DNA from: Paramecium octaurelia
Taxonomy: Eukaryota > Ciliophora > Oligohymenophorea > Peniculida > Parameciidae
Direction of reading: 5' to 3'
NCBI GenBank assembly: GCA_905182995.1
Contig: CAJJDP010000120.1
Span: 309,884 to 373,883, forward strand
DNA length: 64,000 bases
Shown here: positions 1 to 14,900 of the stretch, piece by piece
Layout of the letters: every line of letters starts with the position of its first letter
Numbering within the stretch: position 1 is the stretch's first letter
Program-made: the position numbers and the translations under genes
Notes under the pieces: model-generated
Told to the model about the DNA's origin: nothing
The model's database searches: none
The model's input: the letters and a program-made list of their open reading frames with translations, nothing else

Positions 1-1176
1 TTATTCTTAGACCTGAATTACTTGGGAGAGTTTTTGATTTTCTTGAATATAAATAACTTCTTGAGTTTAGAACGGTTAGCAAAAAGGCTGATTAAACAAC
101 ATAAGGAATTTTAACACATAGGTTGGAAAAAATAGAAAAAGAAGTTAAAAAGTATGAAAATTTAATGCAACCTCTTAAAGATGAAGTATATAAAGAATTG
201 AATGGAGAATTAAATAATGAATTCATGACTAAAAGAATGAATATTATTAATATTGTGAATAAGATGGATTTTAAATCATAATAATTTAAGGATGTGTTTG
301 AAAAGGATCCTGTTGGAATTTAAATTACAAAATATCTGAAATTATTATTCAAAGATAATTATGAAACATTGTGGAGATTATAAGTTTAGGCAATCTCAGA
401 AGAACAATTTGTAGAATTACTCAAAATCTTAGAATTAGAGGAACTAGTTAAAACTTCTCCACCTCTTTGTAAAGAAATGTTCTCGGTTTTAGTAGATATT
501 ATTCAACTTAGGTCTATGAGATTTATGAATTGTAAATATTTTTATTATTTTTAGTATGGCATCAATAATATAAACTTGATATTGAATCTGATATATGGAT
601 TGAAAAGTAAGGAAAGGTTTAAGCAATTCTTGCTCGTATAAGACAAACAGAATTAGAAAAATAATTCAGTAAACTATAAGCATGAAATATGTTAAAAAGT
701 AAGAATTTATTAATATCAGTTATTATTCGAATTAAATCTTAATCAAAGCATCTTATTATATTAGAATTTTATTAAAATCATTAACAAAGAATATGAAAAT
801 TTTGCATTTCTATTCATTCAATGTTCATACTCTTTAAATATTTTGCCAAATCTTAATATATAGAATGTCTTATTATCATTACAATTCTTCAACAACATAC
901 ATACATAAGCTTCTATTTAGTAAATTTAGATATATGTATAAAAGTAATGATAATTCAGAAATTGTTGAAATCATTAAATTATTCAAATAATTTTCATTAC
1001 TAAAAACATCGATTCATAACTTTCTTAGTGATAAGAATAATTTCTTTAAAAACAAAATTACATTGAAAAGTTTTTATTCCAAGTATGATTACAATTCATT
1101 AATGCTTACTCCTGATAATTCTTCATTAATATCCAATAATTTTATTATCTATAGAGCTAATAAATTATTATTTTGA
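1..1176 (+). CDS. Hypothetical multi-exon protein, 5' end outside window
   Basis: Read with TAA/TAG as Gln, a continuous protein emerges after removing small introns at 532-554 (23 nt), 669-699 (31 nt, containing the only TGA that would stop the frame) and 920-944 (25 nt), all GTA...AG. A further 47-nt GTT...TAG segment at 75-121 is needed to join the first frame to the next and is unusually long for this genome. The product is charged and probably helical (segment ISEEQFVELLKILELEEL) with a hydrophilic C-terminus ending at TGA 1174-1176. I do not recognise a domain. The start lies left of the window. Splicing of each intron restores the same downstream frame, which is the main reason I believe the model; cDNA would decide it. 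Confidence 0.55.
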
Positions 1177-1741
1177 TAAATATTTTAAATCTTTTGTAAT
1201 TTCATTTTCAATAAATATTATTATAAAATCCTAACCTCTTTTTCTCTACTTTAACTATATAAATGATTTTATTGTAAATGACCAATTGTTTATATTAAAT
1301 TACTTTATTCAAGTTAAAATTTTTTGTTATGTTATGGGTTACTTAAACAGAAAATACATTATCTTAAAAAATTATCAATTTCTGGTTTATATCTATTGAA
1401 TTAAATGAAAAGAACTTTAAGTTCAAATTGAGTAACTAATTTATTCTAAATATTTACTATTAAATACGATAATTTCTATATTAGTGGCAAGAACAATGTT
1501 CTTTTGAAACATGTTTATGTCTAGATTGTTGTAATTTTGTTCTTTTAGATTTAGAATTTTTAGAATATATACTAGAACAACAATAAAAATAATTGAATAC
1601 AATATCTGTTTGTTGGGGACTAAGATTGAGATCAATAATTGTCTTATAATTTATAAATATTTCTTAGATATGTTTTTATTGAAAAAAAAATAATGATTTA
1701 TTCTAAATAAATATGAAATATAAATTAAATTTAATAAAATA
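1177..1741. other. Non-coding AT-rich stretch
   Basis: Very AT-rich sequence with no frame of coding character. A hydrophobic Ile/Asn-rich open frame on the minus strand (1441-1635) has low-complexity composition and is most likely chance. Confidence 0.5.
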
Positions 1742-2312
1742 ATGGGAGCAATTTAAGATGATCTCTCAAAAGACAAATATTAACTCTTATTCTTGTCAAT
1801 TTAGAAGTATTTAATTACAATTCTTCAATCCTTATGGTGAATTAATGTTTGAATATCATATTTTCCAGATTAAATCATAAAATCTAAAGTTGCTAGATAC
1901 AATTTAAAAACCAATTTACAGTATGTAAAATTAAAAAACCATTTATCTAAATAGCTTTTGTAATTTAATTTATTCTGTTATATAATTAGTTAATAAATTT
2001 TGCTAGAAAATATTTAAAAATAGCAATTTAAATGCAAGAAAAAAATAAAATTAACAGGAAACCTCAGAAATTCTAAGCTGCTCAATTAAAATATATTTAA
2101 TAATTATTAAAAATGGTTGCTATTGCTAAAAATAATAATATTACTTTATAAAAGTAATAAATAGTAATAATTTTGAACTTTAATAAATATTGATTAGTTA
2201 ATATGAAATAATTCGAGGAGATTTTAGCTAGGATGGTGCTTATTTTACATTATTGACCCAAGTTAAAAATGAAATAGAATTATATAAATTAATGAAAAAC
2301 TAAGAGAAATGA
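1742..2312 (+). CDS. Weak hypothetical gene, one unresolved frame change
   Basis: An ATG at 1742 opens a 32-codon frame (MGAIQDDLSKDK...) that meets TGA near 1841. A second frame, open for over 130 codons, follows and ends at TGA 2310-2312; its last part (REGION around 2213-2300, reading RGDFSQDGAYFTLLTQVKNE) has good coding composition. No single GT...AG intron I tried joins the two frames cleanly, so this is either one spliced gene with an unusual intron, or a decayed copy. It converges on the giant minus-strand gene ending at 2403, 90 bp away. No domain recognised. Confidence 0.35.
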
Positions 2313-2402
2313 AATTGTATTTTTAGTGTAATCCAGAAATGCTAGAAATCTCTCATTAACAAAATATTTACAAAAATAATAAACATTATTAATATATAAT
2401 TT

Positions 2403-5400
2403 TCAATTACTTGTTTCAAATAATCTCTCTAATTCAATTTTTACAAGTTTTCTTTACTCTATTTCGGAGGTATTCAATTTAACTCTAACAGATGATTGAG
2501 AACCCATCAAAACAGTCATATATCTAAAATAATATAATAAAAATTACCTTTGTTATTTTATTTATGCTTTTGAAATTGAAAGTAGAAATTGCTTCAATTT
2601 AAAAAAGCGTAGTTTTAACCTTTTATCCCTTTCGATCAATTTTTTTTTGTATTAACTTAAGTAAGTTGTCAAACAGAAATTTCCATTAATACATTAGAAT
2701 AACTTCAATAGCAATGATACACATTAAATTCTATACTTTCTTATGTAAACTCTCGAAATATCAAAAACAAAGGGAAAGCATAATTTTATGCATAGCAGTG
2801 TAATTAAAACCTGAAGTAAAACAGAAAAAAACACCTGATCTTATTGATCGCATACATACAGAGCAGAGGCTAGAAAAATGGCTATGGAACATATTTGTCC
2901 CGTCTACAAATCCAAATTATTTAAGCTAGATATAATGTATGGCTTGTTTTGAACTGCCAATAATTAATAAAATAATAGGCACAATCCCAAAAGCGATGCC
3001 TTTAAGAGGATATTGATTTCAAAGTAGGTCATAATTATAATTATAATAGTTTTCTTAGCCAATTTAATCTCCTCCCAAAAATATTTATCTGAATTATATT
3101 CGTTGAACAAATAACAAATGTGTCTCCTAAGTTTAACATCATCCAATTAATCCTTCTTGATAAACATTAAAAAAAAAAGCGAAAAAGGTATACAACATCC
3201 AAAAAAGCCTAATCCTGGAATTATAAAAGTCTAGATCCAAGTATAATGATTCTCATAACCAAAAACCAAGGATACATCCCCTTGAATATAATTAATGTCT
3301 GAAATTCTTCTACTTGATAAAATTGAGCAAAATCTAATAAATATCATTTCTATACTATTTAATTATTGCCGCATAATTTGAAACATACAGATATAAACAA
3401 GTGGCTGATATCATGCTTCTATTGAAAGTTTTCTTGGAAACTAATGAATATATTGCAAATCCAATGCATATGATCAATAATTATAAGATTATTAATGTTA
3501 TCGTTGCTATAATTCTAGAATATATCAATTCTATCTCTGATATTTCTTATAAGTAGCAATCTAAATTATTAGCCATAAAAAATGATGGATTACCAGCATG
3601 ATTTATAAAACTAAGGGCAAAAGTAAATTTGATATTAAAAGAGAAAATTACTGAAAAAATCCAAAAATAATTCAGTAACATTTTTAATAAAATACTTTCG
3701 TGATCTATAATTGATATTTTCAATTATTACCTTGATCAAGTTTGAAAATAATGTAATTAAATTTTTATCTAATTTTAAGTTAGGTAAATAGTGTATTAGT
3801 TTTATCAATACTTTTTAACGTCATGAGTATTGATAACAAAGTCCTAAGATAGAAACAATAAATACCAAAATGAAGTTAGAATAAATGGCAAAATGCTATC
3901 TTAAAATTAGAAACAATTTAGACATACCAAACTTTATTAATCTTTAAAGAAATTTCCATATCCTTGAATATTGTATTTATCACATTCTTCACACAATCCT
4001 CCAATATGTCCTAAGACGCAAAGATAATTTCCAACTTCCCACCCACCCTTACAATATTTTGGGTTCTTAAAGCAATATTCAGTTGAGTCAGATAAATAAT
4101 TAGGTCTCCAATATCCCATCTGCAATTATAAACTATTTTGAGTAATATTCTCAAATTTTGTTTGATCAAAAATTGAGCACTTTGTTGCATTATATGTAAC
4201 AGAATAATACCCTTAATTTGGTTAACATTTTTAACAGCCACTTTCTACTTTAAACTCTCCTAATTAGCATTTAAAAGATTTGGCTTTAAAAAAATATTAG
4301 AGCATTTTAGAGGATTGTTCTAAAAAACATTTAATATTTATCTAGTAATGAGAATATTCTTCTTAATATGGATTAAACTCAAATTCTAAAGAACCAAGAT
4401 CCAAAGAATTTGTTTATGAGTTTAATTTTTCATTTTTTGATATCAATGGTCCTTGAATAACAGTTTAATTGTTAAAAATTATATTTTCTTCTATTTGACA
4501 AGAACAATCTGAAATAAATGGCAGAATCTCATTTTGACTATTTTTGAATAGAACTTAGATACTCTCAATATATGATTAGTATGTTTACACTTATGGATTA
4601 AAAATGGAAAATTTTGTGATTTATTGATTGCTGGGCATCAATAAGTACTTTGTTAAAATTAGTTTTCCTTGTTCAAGAATTTTATAAGGTTGGAGTAATA
4701 ACATATTTGTTTAGGTGCCATTAATTATGAATGAACTAGAATTCAATTCAATTGAATTAATTGATAACACTAAATGAGTTGGAGATTCAACAAGATTATT
4801 TGCTTATTATATTGCCCTATTGAAATTTACTGATGATTGTAGAAAATTTTATGAATTCAAATTAGAATTACCAATAAAATATATTCCCCCTCCCTCCTTT
4901 GCTATGTTATGTTGAATTGAAACCTGTTTCAATTTAAGATCTTAGGTGCTTATTTCCAAATGCAATCCACCTCCAGCTTAATTTGCATTGTTGTACATGA
5001 TTAGGCATTGTTATAAATGTAACTTAACCTTTGAAGATTTAATAGCGATTCCTTAAGTGCCATTATTATTAAGAAAGACTGATTAAGTAATTTAGATGAT
5101 ATTTGAAGATGAAGAATCTTTTGATTCTAAATTTAAACAACCAAACTGCTCAATGTAATTACCAATACAATGTAATTCCGAAATCTAAACTTTATAATTA
5201 TTATCGACCTATAAATTTATAAGTCCTTATAAACACTTATGGCAGATGTTATTCAAAAGATTAATAAAGGTAAAATATATAAACGCCTTATTTGAAGCAC
5301 TACTCAAGTAAATAATCGAGCCAGATTATTACGCATTAAGCTATAATTTATATATTGAACTATCAAACAATGAATATTCCTTAAAGGTATCGTCATCAAG

Positions 5401-8400
5401 TAAGCTTTGCTTAATAATAGAACATCCAATTATTGAATAAATTACATTTTGTATATTGTCTGGAGTATTTTAATTAGTAACTTCATATATTTTAAACTTT
5501 TCGACATTAATAGAATGAAAAAACACTTATGATTGTATATCTTGAGACAAATTGATCTCTATTAAATTTAAAGGGTAAAAGGTTTGAATTTAATTTATCT
5601 AGATATTTTAAATTAATATTTTATTAGGGCTATGAATGTATAATAATTAGGTGATAAATACTCCTTGAAATTAAAAATTTTTAATCTATACATGTCCACC
5701 TTTAATGTAAATTAGAGAATTTTCAGTAATAATTTCAGATATCTCTAAAGAACCTAATTATCCTATTTTTTAAAAATAATTAATCCACATATCCTCATTC
5801 TATAAAATAGTGACATTTTCAATGAATAGCTTATTTGAATACTTGTTATCCAACGTAAACTCAATTTTTGCAAATGAGTTTATTAAGGATATACAATTTG
5901 TCAGTTACATGTTTGATATGCTTATATAATTGTACTTTTGGGAGGGAAATATTGTAAATATGGAAGAGCTCTTTCTATTAAATACATTTTAGAAATTAAT
6001 CCTATCGATACGTAGATCTAAGAGACTATTTACTGAGTATATGTAAATGGATCCTGGATAATCAACCATAGATAACAAATCATTGTTAAGTGAATTGATG
6101 TTAATATTAGATAATATGATACTTCCTTGTCCTTGAGTTTTTAGTTCAAATAAAGAACTTCTTTAAGAGAGAATGTTGGTAAAACTACTTTTCAGACAAC
6201 TAAATGATGATGCTGCTATTAAGCATGCTCCCCCTTTGTTATTAAATTTAAAAGTCTAAGAAATTATTGAATTAATTTAACTCTGTTCTTGATTCTACTC
6301 AAATTTGATTTAGTAATATTTACTCCATAATGTTTAATTAGCAATATTATGATTAACAGCAGTGTAATTAAATAATTTCACAACTTTTGATGTAATTGAT
6401 ATAAATGAGGAAGAAGAATTAGTTAAAACATTATTTGATGATGATAAATGTATGATATCTACTTCACTTTTTGGTGAATAAATATAAATTAAACTAGCAA
6501 AAGTTTCAGATGGATCATCAATGTGTTAATGAAAAATATTTGATTCAAAATAGAAATCTTTAATTGTAATTAACTGTGGGTTTTCTGAATAAATAGATAC
6601 TAAGGATATAAAGTTAGTCAAAGATTGCTTTGATAGTAAATTTCCACGGAAATGAAAATTTTCTAAATCTATTCTCTCATGTGCGATACTTATATCGTAT
6701 TTAGTTGACATCAAGTAAAGTAGTGCCAAATCTGAGCTTTAGAAATTAGTGACTCTTACATTTGCAATCTTAATGTGCTTGCAATCAATTGTTTCTAATA
6801 ATTGATTTTTTAAATCAAATGAATTAACACAATCCAAAGATAATGGAATCTTATTTTATATATAATCATTTTCATAAATTAAATTCGAAATTTAGATCTC
6901 TTAAACATTTGTAAATTATAACACCTATAAATTATTTGAGTTAATTATTTGAAAATTTTAGACCAGTAATTTATAACAAGAAACAGTTACTAATAAACTC
7001 TAAACAGATGAATTACTTTCCTCAGAATCTTCTTTAAAAAGGATGTTATTTAATTACACAATAAAACTGTTGAACTGAGAAATTGTAGTTAGCTTCAAGA
7101 TATTTGATTGCTAAATAAGATTTTTCTCTACCGAAATTTAATTAACTTCGCATAATGCTAATGAGGAAGGAACAACTTCAACTACAATTAAAGCAGATTA
7201 AATAAATCTGTTCGATATGACTTCAACATAAAAAATTGAAAAATTATTCAGATGTATAATTGCTTTAGATTCTTAAAAAGTATTTGATTCAATATTCAAA
7301 TACTATATTCTTAGTTAATACTGATCAGTGCTATTTATTATTGATGACTAATAAAACACACTGTTTTTGACTGTAATCTAATTAAATAGGATCATTTTGT
7401 CCATAATAGAATTAGAAGTAAATAAAAATATAGAGGAGTTTTTAAATTGACAATAATCTATTTTAATATCTTCAATTAATATCTTAAATTAACTAAGTTC
7501 AAATTAAAATAAATTTGAGTTTATAAATGAGCAATTTTTCAAAGAAAGGGTTTTGATTGTAATTGTTTAGATTTCACTTTATGATAAAAGCGTTAAGAAG
7601 GAAGAATTTGTAAAATTAAAATTGTTGAATGAAACATTTAAAAAATTTAAATGCCCATATTTGCTAGTAAAGAAAATTGAAGCTGAATTTATGATTTAAC
7701 TTGAATTAAATATACAATCTTTGATTAATAAATTAACTTTTTAGTTATTATTGAAAATACTTAAAATATCTGAATTACTTAGGGAAAATGCAAATTTATG
7801 AAATTCTATTGTATCAAAATTAAATATAAAGGGTCTTCTATCTTAGCTAAAAATCATTTTTTAATTATCAGAACCGATAATTTACAAAGTAAGAAACTAC
7901 AATGAAAATATTTTTTCCTTTAAAAAGGATTTGATTTCAACGAAATGATTTTGAGGAGAATAAATCTACTCATCAAACATCTCGTATTATTTTCTCATAT
8001 TAATAGTTGTGACTCCAATTTCATTACAGTACTCATAGTTAATGATCTAATTCTCAAAAGCTTCCCAAGTGCATTCTTAACAAAGATATTTGTCAATCTG
8101 AATCCAAAGTTACATATTACAATTATCATCAAAACAATATTTCGCTAATTACAAATACGGATTCAATTAAATCCTACTATCCTAAATTTGTTAAATACAT
8201 TTCATTTGATAAATTTCATTCTAATCATTAAGAATAAAATTAGAATTAATAGACTATTCATAAATAAATAAATTTACTTAAATTTCCTCAATTGATCTCA
8301 TAGAGCATACTTAACATAATTAAGAGCATTTAACACAATTACCGGAATTCTATACTTTTATTGGTTATAGAAAGTAGTTCAAGGGACAAGTTTTACATTC

Positions 8401-11118
8401 ATATCTCTCTCCTTATTATTCTCGATCGCTATATATACATTATAAACAGTTAGAATTACAATATTTAAGACATTTACCATAGGGATTTCGTGCATAACCA
8501 TCTAAACATTGAATTGACATATCTTAATATTTCCATTTAGTGCCAAAAGGATAATAATATTAGTTAGGTAGAAAGTTCATCATAAAACTTTGAATTAATT
8601 ATACCCAGCCATCTTACTAGTATATATCTCCTTCAGTGTTGATCTTTGAATTTTAGAGAATACTTTATTTACACTATCCTTCTAAAGTTGAGCTTGTGTA
8701 CTCACTCTTACAAACCGTACATTTGATTATAAAATATTTAGTCAAAATGCATTATAAACAATTTTGAATGTATTTTTCGCAATTTATTATTTCAGGTGCA
8801 ATTGAGAAGTCGTCACTTGAAGATAATAAGCATATTTCATTACCACTTTCATTAATAAATGCTCTTAAACAATTATTTGTTTTTGGTTTCGAATACTCAC
8901 ATAAATTAGTTAAAAAATTGAAATTATACCCATCATAGCATAAAGCACATCCTATCCGAAGGTATTCATTAAAAGGAAATGGTTCAAAATCTTTATATAA
9001 AGTGCATTTTGATAAATCATCATCGTAGAATTCGAAGCAATATTTACACTTATCTATTGGACAATACTTGCACTCCTTATTTGAAGTAATATAGTAAGGA
9101 GAAAGACACTCATTTGGTGAAGATGCGGCTGGTGGTGTAGACGTACAAATCCCATTTTCTATATAATTAGAAGATCCACATCTCACACAAACTGCACCTG
9201 TTTCAAGCATTTTACATTCTAAACAATTACTTAAAGGACATTCATAGCATTGATATTTCTATACCTATTAATCAAAACTTTTCCAACAAAATGAAATAAA
9301 TCCATAGCTTAACAATTTTAGTTCTTCATATTATTCTTCTTGAATTTGTAACCCCTTTTATTAACAATATAAGCAGGGTTATAGACTATCACCATTGTAT
9401 TTGTATAATATTGTATTTTGTTATAAGATTTTGGCTGTATTGCGAATATTTAATATTAAATTAGTTGAACAAGCTGAAACTTCATGCCAAGATGTAGGGT
9501 TATTTAAACATTCTAAACATGTTACTTGAGTGTCACTTATTATTGATGGACTTAATATTTAAAATCATTACCATTTAATACATTCTTTATCCATTTCAAA
9601 ATATCCAAACTCACACTATAACTTTTGGATTTGATTCAAATCCTCTTCTATTTGGAAATTAGAGTCTTAATAGGATAAGCAATTTTCATTTTTATCAATC
9701 ATACCATATGGACAGATGCATGATTTGAATTATGATAAGAATAATCGCTTGGATGACTCAGCACAAGTTAAACAATCTGTATTTGTTGGCCCATCACAGG
9801 TTTCACAACTAAAATGACAATTCTATTGTTAGAACTAATCATTGCAGTTCAAAAATACCAGATTCCTTATTTATATATTGAAGTAATTTTTAGAATTTTA
9901 TTCTAAATTGCCATAATACAATTTAAATTAAACATTTGAAAACTAGTGCACATCTAATTATATTTCATATGTATATACTTTATTTTACTCAAAAAAGTCA
10001 AAATTTATGATCATTTATTATTAAGATTGCTTAACAAATATTTTATGCCATAATTTGATATTATTATTTATATCCAAATTTCTAGTGATGAGAAAAGGAT
10101 CATTTGAAAAATCAATATTTACACTAGGAAAAGTATAATTATATGTTGTAATAGTTATTTTATTTTAGATGGGCGATATTTTATAGAATAGTTATAAAGG
10201 TGATAAATTTTTGTTTGAGAGTTGCAGATTTTCAAAATTATGCTTTAAATTTAAAAAATGATATGTGAATTCCTAGTCTAATTAAATTATTTCCTGTATC
10301 CTAAACCAACCTGCAAAAATAAAAGAATCACAATTAGCATATTAGGTGGTGAATATTTAGTATTTCAGATATTGAATATCCATGCTATCAATTACTTTAG
10401 GAGAAATTTAAACACAATTACAAATCGAAAGTTCCTAAAAGTCTTAAAATGTAGAAGCAATAATATTCATTTCTATTTGGGAATAAAATAAATAGTAATC
10501 AATTAGATATAATTTCCCTGGAAAAAATGAAAATTTTCTTCCAATTTAAATCGAATCGATTAATGAGCTTGATACAATCAGACCTCCTCCAAAAGTTAGT
10601 ATTATATTAGAGCTTGCGAATGGATATTTTGTACTTATAAGTAATTAAAGTAATTTTTAATCTCCAAATTAAAAAATTTGTATTGATAATTAATCATAAC
10701 ACTAGTATATCTGAAAGTAATGCCAAGTATTCTCATATTTATATATATCAATGCTAACATCTTTATGAATTTATAATAACTCATAATTAATGAACTCTAC
10801 TGTTTTTATTATTGCCTTCGATTCAAAGAAAATACAATCGTAATATATAAAGTTGAGGCTTGATGAGGATTTATCAGTAATTGAAAATAGATGGTAGCAG
10901 TTGCTATCAAAAATTCCAACTTTTCCAATTTATAAAATATTTCCCAAAGGATTATATTTAGAAAACAAACCTATTTAAAAGCAAGTGTTTTCTAATATTT
11001 CATTTTATTTTATTTCAATCTCAGTATTTCTTAATTAGACTTATTCGTTCAATGAATCAATTGATGAGAAAACCATCTAAAAGAAAATAATATTGCAAAA
11101 TATTCTTGATCTGTTCAT
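2403..11118 (-). CDS. Giant surface protein: LamG-like, Cys-rich, pectin-lyase-like, multi-pass C-terminus
   Basis: Start ATG at 11118 gives a hydrophobic signal-like N-terminus (MNRSRIFCNIIFFQMVFSS). Residues about 250-400 resemble a LamG/concanavalin-like fold (segment AGWFRIQE...). A furin-type cysteine-rich region follows (CHFSCETCDGPTNTDCLTC near 9790; more at 8752-9210). About 8200-4300 is a long beta-helix-like stretch of N/S/I-rich repeats, as in pectin-lyase-fold surface proteins, then a CKGGW...GGLCEECD motif at 3950-4050. The C-terminus (3900-2403) is multi-pass membrane: it contains RRISDINYIQGDVSLVFG and KKDQLDDVKLRRHICYLFNEY, a block known from ciliate giant cysteine-rich proteins. 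Introns of 24-34 nt in the C-terminal part (for example 28, 26 and 34 nt) restore frame; stop TGA is 2403-2405. Ligand and role are unknown; a cell-surface location is inferred from the signal and membrane parts. Not every internal exon was checked. Confidence 0.75.
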
Positions 11119-11955
11119 TATTAAAAATAGTGAAGATAATAAATTCTTAGATAGAAAATTAAACAAAAAAGTTAGCTAATACAAATTTTATCAATTAATT
11201 TTATTCAAAATCAACAGCTTGTAGATACTGAGGAATAATGATAATTCTAAATCCTTAAATGATTATATTTTGTTATGAAAAACCGATAAATTTGAAAGAC
11301 AATTTAAAGTCCTTCCAATATTAGCTATTATTGTAATTAGTTAATATGAACAAGTAAGTAAAAATTTCTGAAAATTATACGATTTCAGAAAATTCTCATT
11401 TTTTTTAAGATTCAAAAGTTTTCTAAAAGATAATTTATAAATGTAAGAGTAATAGCTTTCTTCCTAATCCTAAAAATTAGATATGTCATATAGATTAAAT
11501 AAATTGCCTAATTTCTAACATCATATATACCCACATACATACATTGTGTATATGGATAAAAAATTTTATATACTTCTGATAAAAATTAAGGATTATTAAA
11601 GGTAATGATATTAAGAGTTAATTTTCATGAGTTTATTTATAAATCTTGCAATATAAAATAGTGATAACAGATTGAGGATGATAATATAAAGGTTAAGGAC
11701 ATTATAACTTAATTTTGTAAAACAAACATCAGGTAAAATTATTTTAAGCCGCAGTCTAATATTTTAAATATAAAAAAATACTCCTTATTAAGATATATAG
11801 ATTTATAACTACTAATATTATTATGAATTTGTAACATATTTTGGAATAGTAACCTTAACAGCGTAATTAGTTATTTTTCCATATAACATATTTCAGCATT
11901 TATCAGAAAATAAGATTATAAAAAGCAATTTATTTTTATCAATTTATTTTAATAA
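11119..11955. other. Divergent intergenic region
   Basis: About 840 bp between the divergent starts of the giant surface-protein gene (minus) and the VIT/vWA gene (plus). It should hold both promoters, but no motif stands out in this AT-rich sequence. A Lys/Asn/Leu-rich open minus frame (about 11220-11480) lacks a good start and is probably chance. Confidence 0.5.
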
Positions 11956-14900
11956 ATGATAGACAATTAATTGTTTAAACCATAGATACCGTACAAAAAG
12001 TGTATAAATAAGAACGATAAGAAAATCTGCTGCCTCTCTCCATATAGATTAAATATTTGTTATGATTTCGTTAGAAAAATACCAATACCTTTATAAGGAG
12101 TTCATTAATTTTTAAAGGTATAACAAGGCTTCGTTATAGTTGAATTATAATAAACTTATTCAACCTTTGGTTATCAGGAGCCAATAGAACTAGAATACTT
12201 ATTTTCAATTAATTAAAATGCGGCAGTGACCAAGATGGTTGTTGAATTAGGAGATAAAAAAGTATATGGAATAATTAAAGAGAAAGAGGAAGCCAAATAA
12301 GAATATGAAGAAGGTATCAAGTAAGGTAAAACTATGGCATATAGCGAATAAGATGAGGAATTTCCTGAAATTAAAAGAGTTAAGATTGGGGCCCTTGCTC
12401 CATAAAAATAACTAAAAATCACTTTTGAATATATTTAACCCTTGGAAGTGTTTTTAAATAAATTTTGGAAGGTAGAAGTTTATCCAATGATTGATGAAAA
12501 TTATTTCAATTTAAAGTAATAATAACAACAAGTTAGAATTTAGAGTGTATATTTTGAAAGAGTGAACAGATACATTGAGAAATATGTATTCCTTGAGAAA
12601 TTCGAATACAATTTCAAATAAAACATAACTGCGTCAATTGATATAGGGTCTCCAATAACATATTATAAAAGTCCAACACACTCAATTTTAAGTGGAAATG
12701 CAAAAATTGAATCAGCAAAATAGGCAATGGAGGAAGAACATCCAAAAAAATTACTACTGATGTTGGAGGATACCCCATCTAACTTCATTCCGACAAAATA
12801 ATTTACTCTACTTTTTTCAAGCGATGAAATAAATATTCCCCGAGCAATTTTAAGTCATACTAACAATGATGCTTTATTTACTTAAAAATATTGTGCCACA
12901 ATAAGTTTTATACCAAAGTTTAATTAAACTGCGTTAGACGATGCGTATTCACAATACTTGGATGGATTAAATGTAGCACAAAATTAAGTAATAAATAGAG
13001 GAAATTACTTATTTTTCATAGACAGAAGTGGATCAATGGCTGGTGGCAGAATCAATAAAGCAAAATAATCTTTACTTTTATTCTTGAAAAGTTTACCTGA
13101 GGACTGTAACTTCAATATCATTTCTTTTGGCTCAACCTTTAGATCTTTATGGTCTGAATCTAAGTAATATTCCTAGAAAACCTTAGAGGAGGCCATTAAA
13201 CATGTAAATAATATGGAAGCTAATATGAATGGGACTGAAATTCTAAAACCATTGTCTTAAGTCGTTTACAATAAACAGTATGGCAAGTCAAAATCAACCA
13301 CTTTGAATGTGTTCTTACTAACAGATGGGGAAGTTGAGGCCTTACCAATAATAGATTTGGTGAAAAAGAACAATTAAGCAGAAACCAGAGTTTATACATT
13401 AGGAATTGGGGAGGGGTGCAGCTAATTTTTAATTAAGAGATTGGCTGAAGTAGGAAATGGCAAATACTAATTTGTTTCTGACAACGAAGACATAAATGCT
13501 AAAGTAATTGATTTATTAGAAGATTCATTAACTCCTTATTTAAAAGAATTTACACTTTAATCAAATGTCAATAACATTGCTTAAATAATTCCAAATCCAG
13601 AATCTGTTGTGTGCTTAAAGAAGAATTAAGAATTAACTATTTAAGTTTTATTTTCTATAGATCAATAAACTGATAATTTGCAATTCACTTTGAGTTGCTT
13701 TGATCCCTAGGATTAGAAACCAATCAAATATGAAGTTTCATTAAATTTACATACTTCTTAAGAAAACGAATACTTCCATAAATTAGCTACACATAAATTT
13801 ATAACCTTTTATGAAGACAGCCTGAATAATGGGGAAAACGATCTAAATTTTATTAAGATTAATAAATAGTCAATTGACGATTAAGATATAATTAACACAT
13901 CTATAACACATCAAATATTGAGTAAGAAAACAGCATTTGTATGTGAAGTTTGTGAATTAGAAGATAATTTCAAATAGCAGAAAAACTAAAAAGTGTATAT
14001 CACTCAAAATAAAAGAGAGAATAATGTATAATAAGAAATGTAGAAGTGNATACCCCATCTAACTTCATTCCGACAAAATAATTTACTCTACTTTTTTCAA
14101 GCGATGAAATAAATATTCCCCGAGCAATTTTAAGTCATACTAACAATGATGCTTTATTTACTTAAAAATATTGTGCCACAATAAGTTTTATACCAAAGTT
14201 TAATTAAACTGCGTTAGACGATGCGTATTCACAATACTTGGATGGATTAAATGTAGCACAAAATTAAGTAATAAATAGAGGAAATTACTTATTTTTCATA
14301 GACAGAAGTGGATCAATGGCTGGTGGCAGAATCAATAAAGCAAAATAATCTTTACTTTTATTCTTGAAAAGTTTACCTGAGGACTGTAACTTCAATATCA
14401 TTTCTTTTGGCTCAACCTTTAGATCTTTATGGTCTGAATCTAAGTAATATTCCTAGAAAACCTTAGAGGAGGCCATTAAACATGTAAATAATATGGAAGC
14501 TAATATGAATGGGACTGAAATTCTAAAACCATTGTCTTAAGTCGTTTACAATAAACAGTATGGCAAGTCAAAATCAACCACTTTGAATGTGTTCTTACTA
14601 ACAGATGGGGAAGTTGAGGCCTTACCAATAATAGATTTGGTGAAAAAGAACAATTAAGCAGAAACCAGAGTTTATACATTAGGAATTGGGGAGGGGTGCA
14701 GCTAATTTTTAATTAAGAGATTGGCTGAAGTAGGAAATGGCAAATACTAATTTGTTTCTGACAACGAAGACATAAATGCTAAAGTAATTGATTTATTAGA
14801 AGATTCATTAACTCCTTATTTAAAAGAATTTACACTTTAATCAAATGTCAATAACATTGCTTAAATAATTCCAAATCCAGAATCTGTTGTGTGCTTAAAG

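Noticed and set aside
1441..1635. Minus-strand 64-residue ORF
   Set aside because: Ile/Asn/Leu-rich low-complexity composition expected from AT-rich non-coding DNA.
12213..12422. Minus-strand standard-code ORF
   Set aside because: It is antisense to the VIT domain, whose conserved motifs read clearly on the plus strand.
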